Assembly (NCBI GenBank): GCA_964017195.1
Contig: OZ024898.1
Coordinates: 3,607,482 to 3,671,481 of the forward strand
Source: Siderastrea radians
Lineage: Eukaryota > Cnidaria > Anthozoa > Scleractinia > Rhizangiidae
Direction: 5' to 3'
DNA length: 64,000 nucleotides
Below the pieces are notes generated by a model, which was not told the origin of the DNA, searched no databases, and was given only the letters and a program-made list of their open reading frames with translations. The translations under genes were made by a program, and so were the position numbers. Below are positions 33,728 through 45,400 of the stretch, in pieces. Every line of letters begins with the position of its first letter. Within the stretch, counting starts at the first letter, position 1.

Positions 33728-36168
33728 CTAGAAATACGTGACTCGCAGAACCTCGCGAAGCTCAGGCACGGGTGCACCACAAAATTGAGCGATGGGGGTG
33801 GGGAGGGGATAGAATTTTGCTTTAACTGGAGGTGTATATGGGTGGCCACAATGGTCCCCAATTGGGAGTTAAGATCGACATTCTGGTTCCCATTCGCTTC
33901 CATGTAACTTGCATCCAATCCTCTGTCATGTATACGAAAATACGTTCAGCCCCCCCCCCCCCCACCTCTCTTCATTCTAAAATAAGGTAAATTGCTCTCT
34001 GGAGAGGACGTATAGTATTGCTGTGGACCTGTTGTCCAAAACAATATGTGTGGTGTTTCTGTTTATTTTGGTTGGGTGAGAATAGGTTATCAGAAATGCA
34101 GTTCAAATTCCAATTGGAACTTGTTATCTCCAACATTAACCCGGTCATTTCCTTTGGATTCTGTTGTACAGTTTTTGTTCTATTTACTGGGTATTGACAA
34201 GTGTCAATAGCTAAATCAATACATTATTTCCCTTGACTGGTTGAGATACTGTAGCAGGAGTCTCTCACTGCTGAAGAGTGATGTGGTGCATTAAAAAAAT
34301 TATCCATTTTTACCCAAAAGTTGAAATGAGAATAATACAGAATAATGGCAAGCAAAGCACAGAGTTTCATATTGATGTTGTAACATGTTTATTCATTCCC
34401 CCAACATACCATAGAAATTGGATTAGATAACTGTCACAATAATATAACTTAACTTAACTTTAACTTTATTATTTCTATAGCGCAAAAATCCATGCATATA
34501 CATGTAATACATTAACCCTTGAAGCCCCAGTGACCAGCATCTCCCTACAATAACAATGCTTTAATTAGGTCATCAGAATTAAGGAATTGATCACCAAACA
34601 TGAATAGTGTTAATGTCAGTAGAAAGAAGTTCTCTGCACTAGTACTACAAGAAATGTATGAAGACCAGTAAGGAGAATTTGCAGGTTTACATTGGGGCTT
34701 AGGGAGGTCAATTGGTGTGAAAAGCAAGAGTAGCTAATTAAGGGAAAGGGTGAATGTAGATTATAGCATGTGAAACCTTCAGAAGTAAGACAAACTTTCA
34801 CATAGACAAATCATGTTGAAGGTGATCAGGATCTCAATTCCCATGAATTTGGTGCTTGTTTGTGCACTGGGAGGAGAGCTGTGATGCTGGTCACTGTATA
34901 TAGCATGAAATTATTATCAATAATTAATTTTAAGCAGTGATGTTTGTTTCACATCAAACACATGCAGGTAGTACGTACCTATCCCCGCTACACATTTTAA
35001 AGTGGTAATTGTCAGGCAGAGCAATACTTGTAAGTGCATTTCCAAACCAAATTGTGAACAGAAATTGTCCTTTCTGATCCATCTGAATATTATTTCTTTT
35101 ACTATTAACAGGGTCAAATTATATCCATAACGGAAAACATAAACTTTTATAAATTCCTACTGATCCAATATGAATTATTTCTTTCAAATATTTTTTCGGG
35201 AACGTCCTAAACTTAAGATTTAAATTTTTTTTACTGCTCATACACAAATATGCTAGTTGTTTGGGGAACTGAAACCTATTTTGTGAATAATTTCATTTCT
35301 CTTGTGTAATCTGTAATTTTGAACATCCTTGGAAAAGTAATTATACGTTAATAATAATTACTGGTACATCAAGAGTAAAGATACCTGTTCAGTCACCGTC
35401 CGTTGGAAAGGTACTGATATTTCTAGCAAAAGTATTTTGATGATCGTGTGTTTTTTCCCGCCTCTTGTTGCTTCTATAACAAAATCATTTTGTCGAAGCA
35501 CTTCTTGTCGGTGTCACCGGTCCTGATCGGTTTCAGCACACATTTTCTCGAAGAGTTTGTAGCCACTGGGTTCATTCCTACCGGTATTATTCAATTGGCG
35601 TGACTGAGTTATAATATTCGAAGACCTTGTATCAATTCTCGCGTTGTTGGCGAATTTCGTTTTATCGCAGCGCTGTGCTATCAAGGTAAATTTAAGCTAC
35701 GTTATGTATGTTTCAAGATTTCTCGCCTGTGATATTCCAGTCTCCTGTTTGTGTCCTGCTGATGGCTTTAGTCTTCGCTAGGCTATTATCGGAAAACGAT
35801 GTTCTATACCCGTGCTTTCTTGTCGTCGACTCTTTCACCTTCGTTGTTCGCGCTGAATTTCAAGTCGGCGTTCACGCTGAGTTTCAGTTGTAAATCTCCC
35901 CCGGAATGGATTTTCAGCCACTTGTTTAATCAGGCGTTGCTTGCTTGTCCACAGACGATGAATAAACATATCAGCACCCAAATAAACGCAGCGAAGCAAG
36001 CAAGAAATGAAGAAACACGCCGAAGAAACATGAGAGTGCACAACTGTCAGCGGTCGCGATTTGGTTTTGTTGCTAGGCAACTGTGCCGACACCATCGAAA
36101 TATATATGGGCCGATCGAGATTTGACCGCCCTTAGCGATCCTCGCGCGAACCCCACGCGACAAATTTA
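33728..36168. repeat. 2.44-kb tandem unit, copy a
   Basis: Starts CTAGAAATACGTGACTCGCA and ends CCACGCGACAAATTTA. Repeated immediately downstream with practically no substitutions. The one difference I could see is a C run of 14 (33950-33963) versus 13 in copy b. Open frames up to 108 codons (35799-36125) are unrecognised. AACTTAACTTAACTTTAACTT simple sequence lies near 34446. Confidence 0.9.
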
Positions 36169-38608
36169 CTAGAAATACGTGACTCGCAGAACCTCGCGAA
36201 GCTCAGGCACGGGTGCACCACAAAATTGAGCGATGGGGGTGGGGAGGGGATAGAATTTTGCTTTAACTGGAGGTGTATATGGGTGGCCACAATGGTCCCC
36301 AATTGGGAGTTAAGATCGACATTCTGGTTCCCATTCGCTTCCATGTAACTTGCATCCAATCCTCTGTCATGTATACGAAAATACGTTCAGCCCCCCCCCC
36401 CCCACCTCTCTTCATTCTAAAATAAGGTAAATTGCTCTCTGGAGAGGACGTATAGTATTGCTGTGGACCTGTTGTCCAAAACAATATGTGTGGTGTTTCT
36501 GTTTATTTTGGTTGGGTGAGAATAGGTTATCAGAAATGCAGTTCAAATTCCAATTGGAACTTGTTATCTCCAACATTAACCCGGTCATTTCCTTTGGATT
36601 CTGTTGTACAGTTTTTGTTCTATTTACTGGGTATTGACAAGTGTCAATAGCTAAATCAATACATTATTTCCCTTGACTGGTTGAGATACTGTAGCAGGAG
36701 TCTCTCACTGCTGAAGAGTGATGTGGTGCATTAAAAAAATTATCCATTTTTACCCAAAAGTTGAAATGAGAATAATACAGAATAATGGCAAGCAAAGCAC
36801 AGAGTTTCATATTGATGTTGTAACATGTTTATTCATTCCCCCAACATACCATAGAAATTGGATTAGATAACTGTCACAATAATATAACTTAACTTAACTT
36901 TAACTTTATTATTTCTATAGCGCAAAAATCCATGCATATACATGTAATACATTAACCCTTGAAGCCCCAGTGACCAGCATCTCCCTACAATAACAATGCT
37001 TTAATTAGGTCATCAGAATTAAGGAATTGATCACCAAACATGAATAGTGTTAATGTCAGTAGAAAGAAGTTCTCTGCACTAGTACTACAAGAAATGTATG
37101 AAGACCAGTAAGGAGAATTTGCAGGTTTACATTGGGGCTTAGGGAGGTCAATTGGTGTGAAAAGCAAGAGTAGCTAATTAAGGGAAAGGGTGAATGTAGA
37201 TTATAGCATGTGAAACCTTCAGAAGTAAGACAAACTTTCACATAGACAAATCATGTTGAAGGTGATCAGGATCTCAATTCCCATGAATTTGGTGCTTGTT
37301 TGTGCACTGGGAGGAGAGCTGTGATGCTGGTCACTGTATATAGCATGAAATTATTATCAATAATTAATTTTAAGCAGTGATGTTTGTTTCACATCAAACA
37401 CATGCAGGTAGTACGTACCTATCCCCGCTACACATTTTAAAGTGGTAATTGTCAGGCAGAGCAATACTTGTAAGTGCATTTCCAAACCAAATTGTGAACA
37501 GAAATTGTCCTTTCTGATCCATCTGAATATTATTTCTTTTACTATTAACAGGGTCAAATTATATCCATAACGGAAAACATAAACTTTTATAAATTCCTAC
37601 TGATCCAATATGAATTATTTCTTTCAAATATTTTTTCGGGAACGTCCTAAACTTAAGATTTAAATTTTTTTTACTGCTCATACACAAATATGCTAGTTGT
37701 TTGGGGAACTGAAACCTATTTTGTGAATAATTTCATTTCTCTTGTGTAATCTGTAATTTTGAACATCCTTGGAAAAGTAATTATACGTTAATAATAATTA
37801 CTGGTACATCAAGAGTAAAGATACCTGTTCAGTCACCGTCCGTTGGAAAGGTACTGATATTTCTAGCAAAAGTATTTTGATGATCGTGTGTTTTTTCCCG
37901 CCTCTTGTTGCTTCTATAACAAAATCATTTTGTCGAAGCACTTCTTGTCGGTGTCACCGGTCCTGATCGGTTTCAGCACACATTTTCTCGAAGAGTTTGT
38001 AGCCACTGGGTTCATTCCTACCGGTATTATTCAATTGGCGTGACTGAGTTATAATATTCGAAGACCTTGTATCAATTCTCGCGTTGTTGGCGAATTTCGT
38101 TTTATCGCAGCGCTGTGCTATCAAGGTAAATTTAAGCTACGTTATGTATGTTTCAAGATTTCTCGCCTGTGATATTCCAGTCTCCTGTTTGTGTCCTGCT
38201 GATGGCTTTAGTCTTCGCTAGGCTATTATCGGAAAACGATGTTCTATACCCGTGCTTTCTTGTCGTCGACTCTTTCACCTTCGTTGTTCGCGCTGAATTT
38301 CAAGTCGGCGTTCACGCTGAGTTTCAGTTGTAAATCTCCCCCGGAATGGATTTTCAGCCACTTGTTTAATCAGGCGTTGCTTGCTTGTCCACAGACGATG
38401 AATAAACATATCAGCACCCAAATAAACGCAGCGAAGCAAGCAAGAAATGAAGAAACACGCCGAAGAAACATGAGAGTGCACAACTGTCAGCGGTCGCGAT
38501 TTGGTTTTGTTGCTAGGCAACTGTGCCGACACCATCGAAATATATATGGGCCGATCGAGATTTGACCGCCCTTAGCGATCCTCGCGCGAACCCCACGCGA
38601 CAAATTTA
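36169..38608. repeat. 2.44-kb tandem unit, copy b
   Basis: Head-to-tail repeat of 33728-36168, offset 2441 bp before and 2440 bp after the C run at 36391-36403. The near identity implies a very recent event, gene conversion or an assembly artefact. Confidence 0.9.
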
Positions 38609-38955
38609 TAAACCTCGCTACGCTCGGAGGGCCTTCGGCCCTCCTCGCTTCGCGAGGAAATATAAGAGTTATTAGTTTTCCCTTGAATTAAAAAACGGAA
38701 ATGAACAAAGATTTTCATGGAATGGACAAGTACATTTCTGAGAATTTGAGGAACCATTTCATTGGATAAACTTTCACAGCTACGTCATGGTTATTCCCCT
38801 ACAAGATCAGTCAAGTAAGCAAATTTTGTTTTCGTGACAAATTAATTTTGTTAACACTACGAAGCAAGGAAGAAGTGGTATATTTTGTCCGACTGAGAGT
38901 GTTTGTTTGTACTGTGATCAAGGACGAAGTTGCGTTGATAACAACTGATTTCAAA
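38609..38955 (+). promoter_or_regulatory. 5' flank and probable 5' UTR of AGO copy 2
   Basis: Contains a perfect hairpin GGAGGGCCTTCGGCCCTCC (38626-38644) next to the tandem unit, then AT-rich sequence to the ATG. The frame is open upstream from 38848, but there is no ATG in it before 38956. No confident TATA box. The last bases, TTTCAAA before ATG, match the window start ahead of copy 1. Confidence 0.45.
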
Positions 38956-39424
38956 ATGTCTTCCCCAGGACACGGAAAGGGGAAAAATAAAAAGAAGTCG
39001 AAGGGTCGAGGGGATCGAGGAAGAGGACGTGGAAATAATGGGCAAGCGCAATTACCAACGCCTGGAAGGAGCGGTGGTGCAGCAAAATATCCTGATGAAA
39101 AAGAAGTTTTGAGCGAAGAGATACCTAAAGGGGCAAGTTGTCCTGTTGAAAAGACTGTTCCGGATCAATCAAGCTCTTCGGCGGAAGAGAAGCCAGTTTC
39201 AGGGCCAAGTCGTTCTTCTACGTCTAAAGAAAAGGTTCCAGCAGAACCTAAGCCAGAACAAAAGACTCATAGTGTTGCAGAAGAGGGTGAACTTGAGAAA
39301 CCCGGGCCAAGTCATTCCGCTAGTTCTAAAGGAAAGACTCCAGCTAAAGGAGGGAAAACAAAGCAGCAACCAGCTGCACCATCTCAGGGGAAACAACCTT
39401 CATCCTCTCCTGCTGGAACGAAAG
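38956..39424 (+). CDS. AGO: AGO copy 2 exon 1: RG-rich N-terminus
   Basis: 156 codons plus one base, beginning [20 protein letters not shown]. It has the RG-rich stretch and the same Pro/Ser/Glu-rich tail as copy 1, with an extra Ala (QQPAAPSQ). A at -3 of the ATG. Confidence 0.85.
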
Positions 39425-42400
39425 GTATTTTGAGACGACATGATACTGAGTCATTGCCTAGAAAATCCTGTCTGGGTCATGCCAAGTGAAGAAGCAATTA
39501 TTACCCTCACCTGGTCATGCAATTATCAGTTATTTGTCTGGCTAGTATAAAAATGTACACGAGATAGATTATGTATATAATAATGTTGGCAATTTTTCGT
39601 GTCTTTAAAGACTCCTGCATAAGCTGATAGTTTGTCTGGCAGACTAAGGGGCCATTTACATGATACAGAATGGGTTTCATTCCGGAATGGGTTTTTTTCC
39701 AGAATGAAGTTCGTACTGCATTCACATGACAGACTGACATGACAAATTAGACCGGCTCAGCCTCAGGTGTTCTTGCATGTGCGATTTTTGTGCCAGATCA
39801 AAAACAAAGATGGTGCAAGTTTCATGCAAAATGTTATTGTGCCTGTCTGCCATCTTGAAAAATAATGATACGCATGTGCCACTTGTCCTAGACTACACGG
39901 TTTGGGGTTTCATCTCGGAACAGAGTTCGTTTCAGTTTACATGATACCAAAATGAAATGTCATCAGATACCAGAACAAGAATTTCATTCGGATTGAAAAC
40001 CAGAATGAACTCATTCTGGAATGACTTGTGTGGGAAAGATATTTCATCTTGGTGTCATGTAAACAGATACAGAGAAGTATGTGGAGATGGAATGAATTCG
40101 TTCTGGAATGAAAGTCATTCTGGTATCATGTGAACGGCCCCTAATTATTCCGACGTCTTTGTTTATGCTAGACAAGCTGTGCCACATACATGTAGTTTAG
40201 GTGAAGGTGTACACTGTTTGCCCAAGATCATCCTGGAAAGAAATGCACAGAACTTACACTAAAAGTTTAAAAAACTAGGTACTTTGAAAGTGGTTTCTAA
40301 AGTGGAGGAACGTTTGAAAACACTTCGTTTTCATTGTAGACCAGTACGTAACCCATTTTGTTGACGATGTAGTATCATTTCGAAGGGTGAAAACAGATAC
40401 TTTCGAAAATGCTGAGGCCATTTTCTATCCGTTTGGTGTGAGTGGTAGTCAAAAATGCATAACAAGGACATCCCTTTACAAACTGAAATACACAGATTAA
40501 TGTGAATAGGTGAAAAACCATACTTGTGTGTGACAAAACTGTTTTCCTGTATTTTTGGGTAAATGAAACCAGAGACTTCTGAAAACACATTGGCGTGGAG
40601 CATAATGTCTGTAATATATATTTGTCATGCCAAGTTATTTTTAATTATTTTTGTAGAGACAACACCAACACCTCCAGTCCAAGCAGCTAGTGCTACTGGA
40701 GCAAGCACTGAACAAGATGTGGACAAACTAACAAAAAAGCTTGGATCTAGCTTGACTACTGGAGGTATCGTCAACTTTTATGAAATGCATTTCTTGAACA
40801 TTTTGTAAAAAGTTAAAGTTTCTGCTGATATTTTATTTATGGTATGAATATAAACTGCAAAATTACCTTAGTTACATTTTTCACAAGCAGCACAACTGTG
40901 CATTGTGCATGGGAGAAGAAATATTAATTTTGTTGAGTATGACGTTTTGAGGTCACATCACCTCTGGGCCACAGGCCGGCCTTTCAGCCAGAGCTTTTAA
41001 AAGCTCACCATATTTGACATTTAAAATACAATGTAATGATGCAATGTCTAATGTCCTGGCATCACTTTATCATTAGTCTTCAGCGGGTTTCAAGCAACTT
41101 GTTCCCTGTTCCAGCCCAAATAAAAGTTGTTTCCTTGACTAAATTTTGAAATAATCTCATATACTATGGCCTAAAAACACAAAAAATGCCAAGTTTAACC
41201 TATGCCTAGAGCTGTATTTCTTACTGAAAAATCTATCCGAAAAAATGGCTACCATTTTGAAAACCCCAAGTTAAGCACCACTGTCCAATTTGAGCATTTT
41301 TCAGCACTGTCAGTATATGTAGTCACTACTTCTCGCTGGATAAGATGAGAAAATAATTACATGGTTATTCCCATCATTTTCTTAGGTTTCCTTCTTAACA
41401 TTTTTCTTAATTTACCCATTTATACACCTTGGTAGAGAGAGGCAATGTGGTGTTAAGTTCATTGTCTACAGCAAGATGGCAAGGTTTAGGCTGGAACTGC
41501 TCTCCTTCAGATTGAAAGTTTTGTATACAAACTATTTGACTATATCTACTGCACCTCCACAAGATGTACATGTAGAACTTTATTCATTATTTCTCAATCT
41601 TGTATTCTTTGCCAATTTAGAGCACACAGCTCGCCAAGCTCAAGCAAATGGTGGTCCACGCCCTCCTAAAAGGCCTGACTATGGGACGGTTGGCCGGCCA
41701 ATAAAGTTGAGAGCCAACTTTTTTCGTCTGAACATCTCACCACAGTTGACAGATCTGTACCACTATGATGTGGAAATTACTCCAAACAAATGTCCTAAGA
41801 CAGTGAAAAGAGATGTTGTGAAGGAGATAATCAGAAAGTATAAAGACACAACATTCAAAGGCCACTCCCCTGCATTTGATGGGGAGAAGAATTTGTACAG
41901 CAGTATTGAACTTCCAGCACTAGTAAGTCTAAATACTGTATGTAGTGATTTCCTTAGAAATACCACACATTAAAAGTCTGGAGAGGGCTAATTATACACA
42001 CTATTATTTTCTTCAGGAGCAAAGATAATGAAAATAGCAGAGTACTATCTCTGTCTCCAAACTACTCAAACTTTAAGACTTGTTTGTATGCTTTGCATCA
42101 TAAGAATTACAGAAAAACCTCCTGTAAATAAATTAGTTAAAAATAGTTAAGATTATTCTGCTGTAATTGAGTTGATTTTATTTGTGCTCTCGTTGTTTCC
42201 ATGTTAGGCTGAACTCACCGTCAAATTGCCTGGAGAGGATGGAGGCAAGGACAGAGAATTCAAGGTGTATATTTGTCCCTTGCTTGTTGCCCGATGAAAA
42301 TAACAGCACACAGTGCTTCATACAAAATGATAAGTAGGTCTTGTTGCATTCATAGCAAAGGCCCACACAGATGGAGAGCCATACTGTATGAAATGAACGG

Positions 42401-45400
42401 ATCTATGCAGGTTTCTTTGGATGTTATGTACAGGCATGCATGCATGTATGACTCTGTGTCTCATTTATTTTGTTGTCTTGGTAAACAAACAAGAAAAGCC
42501 CCAGGGGCATTACCCCGCCGTTCCCCCCTCCCCTCGGGGTGCAAAAGATATTATGGTCACTCAAGATACACGCTCTAGCCTGTGTAGCAAAAGACGCGAC
42601 GAGTATGTTTGGCCGAGCAAAAACCGGAGGTCTGGGGCAAGTGACCACCAAAAAAATGGAAAAACAAGAAAAGCCCCAGGGGGCATTAACCCCGCCGTTG
42701 TTCTCTCTGCCCTTGGGGTCCAAAATATATTACGGCCAGGTAAAAGTTGGTGATTTATCGTATCTTTTACGTGCTTGCGATGATAATATAAATCAAAACA
42801 CGACTTGCCTAATCACTCTGTTTTAGCGTGCGTGACGAAGAGCGTGATGAAATTATTATTTTGATCACAGCGTGACTCAGCCTGGCCTCGTAGCTCAGTT
42901 GGTTAAGCGACGGTGTTCTAATCCGGAGGTCGTGGGTTCGAATCCCGCCGGGGTCAAAGATTTTTCTTTTATCTTGGCTCTCATTTCTAATTTCTTACTT
43001 TTAAGGCCTGTGGTCGGGGGGAAATTATGGAGCGCAGTATTACTCACTTCTTGGCACTCATACATACATACTTTACATCATAATTACTAAGTTCATAGCG
43101 ATCGCGAGTTCATGCCAGCTTTCAAACTTAAGCTCCCTAGTACATTTGTCCTTGCTCTCGTCGAAGAAATGTTAACTCCATTGAATTCCTTGTACTTTTC
43201 TACACAACTTTCCCTAAAGATTTTGGCAAAGCAAAGCAAAACTGCCAAAAAAATGCTTGCATTTGACTGTTGAATTATTCAACTTGGCGAAAGTAAGGGA
43301 CTTCCCCGAATCGGCTTCTGTGTTTCAGTGATGTAATGTTTAGGTGCCACGGCAAGTTAAGCGAATTTATTCCAGCTTCAAAGCTCGCTAGCACCTTCGT
43401 TCCTACTTTCATCGGACGCCGCCGTTTTTCTCCTCCTCCCAGGGAGCAAAATATCAGTTACGGTCACTCAAGATACGAGCTCAAGTATTGTAAATTTTAA
43501 TGTTGATGATTTATTGTACCTGTTTTTGCTGCCATTTCCCCTTATGCGTCTGCTCTGCACCCTTCTCCCTGTGGTAACATGAATCCCTGATAGTATGAAC
43601 CCCATCCCTCATTCCTTGGTCATCCACTTGTCCTAGCTTTCGCGAAGAAGAACGTGACGAAATATTTTGACCATAGCGTGACTCAATTAAGTCACGTTTT
43701 TTTTTAATAAACGAACTGACATGTCAGCGTAATTCTAAATAGCAAGGGTACGGAAATTTAAATAGATTTCTTGATAAAAAACTCATTCTAAAATCTAAAG
43801 GAAAAACCTATGAAAAACCGTAAAAGTCTATTTTAGGCCGTGATCCGATGAGTGATTTGGCGCAAGCAAGTTTACTTCTCCAAATCGGCTTCTGTGTTTC
43901 AGACGTAATGTTTATGTGCTACGGCACGTAGCATGAATCATTGGCTTTCAAAGCTCGCTAGCACCTTCGTCCTTGCTCTCATTGACGAGAAGTCAACTCC
44001 ACTGAATTTCTTGTACTTTTCTACACAACTTTCCCTAAAGATTTTGGCGAAGCAAAGCAAAACTGCCAAAAATATGCTTGCATTTCACTGTTGAATTTTT
44101 CAACTTGGCGAAAGCGAGGGACTTCCCCGGATCACCTTTTGTGTTTCAGTGATGTAATGTTTACGTGCCAGGGCAGGTTTGGCAAATTATGCCAGCTTCA
44201 AAGCTCGCTAGCACCTTCGTTTTTACTTTCATCGAAGGAATTTTCATGCCATTAAATCGCCGGTAATTTTCTACACCAACTTTCATGAAAATTCTGGCGA
44301 ATAAACGCTGAACGAACAAAGTTTACCGGCAAGTATTGTTTTGACCGAGCGCAGGTCTGGGGCAACTGACCACGACAAAAAAAAAAAAAAAAAAAACAAG
44401 AAAAGCCCCAGGGGGCATTAACCCCGCCGTTGTTCTCTCTGCCCTTGGGGTCCAAAAGATATTACGGCCAGGTAAAAGTTGGTGATTTATCGTAGCTTTT
44501 ACGTGCTTGCGATGATAATATAAATCAAGGCACGACTTGCCTAATCATCCTGTTTTAGCGTGCGTGACGAAAAGCGTGATGAAACTATTATTTTGATCAT
44601 AGCGTGACTCAGCCTGGCCTCGTAGCTCAGTTGGTTGAGCGACGGTGTTCTAATCCGGAGGTCGTGGGTTCGAATCCCGCCGGGGTCAAAGATTTTTCTT
44701 TTATCTTGGTTCTCATTTCTAATTTCTTACTTTTAAGGCCTGTGGTCGGGGGGAAATTATGGAGGGCAGTATTACTCACTTCTTGGCACTCATACATACA
44801 TACTTTACATCATAAATTACTAAGCTCAGCGATCGCGAGTTCATGCCAGCTTTCAAACTTAAGCTCCCTAACACATTCGTCCTTGCTCTCGTCGAAGAAA
44901 TGTTAAATCCATTGAATTCCTTGTACTTTTCTACACAACTTTCCCTAAAGATTTTGGCGAAGCAAAGCAAAACTGCCAAAAAAAATGCTTGCATTTGACT
45001 GTTGAATTATTCAACTTGGCGAAAGCAAGGACTTCCCCGAATCGGCTTCTGTGTTTCAGTGATGTAATGTTTACGCGCCACGGCAAGTTAGGCGAATTCA
45101 TTCCAGCTTCAAAGCTCGCTAGCACCTTCGTTCCTACTTTCATCGGACCCCGCCGTTTTTCTCCTCCTCCCAGGGAGCAAAATATATTACGGTCACTCAA
45201 GATACGAGCTCAAGTGGTGTAGATTTTAAAGTTGATGATTTATCGTACCTGTGTTTGCTGCCATTTCCCCTTATGCATCTGCTCCGCACCCTTCTCCCTG
45301 TGGTAACATGAATCCCTGATAGTATGAACCCCATCCCTTATCCTTGGTCATCCACTTGTCCTAGCTTTCGCGAAGAAGAACGTGACGAAATATTTTGACC

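Noticed and set aside
35799..36125. 108-codon frame, repeated at 38239-38565
   Set aside because: Inside the 2.44-kb repeat unit, overlapped by an antisense frame, no recognisable domain or gene signals.
38848..38955. Upstream extension of AGO copy 2 exon 1
   Set aside because: The frame is open but has no ATG before 38956; copy 1 shares the start context at 38956, which is the supported start.
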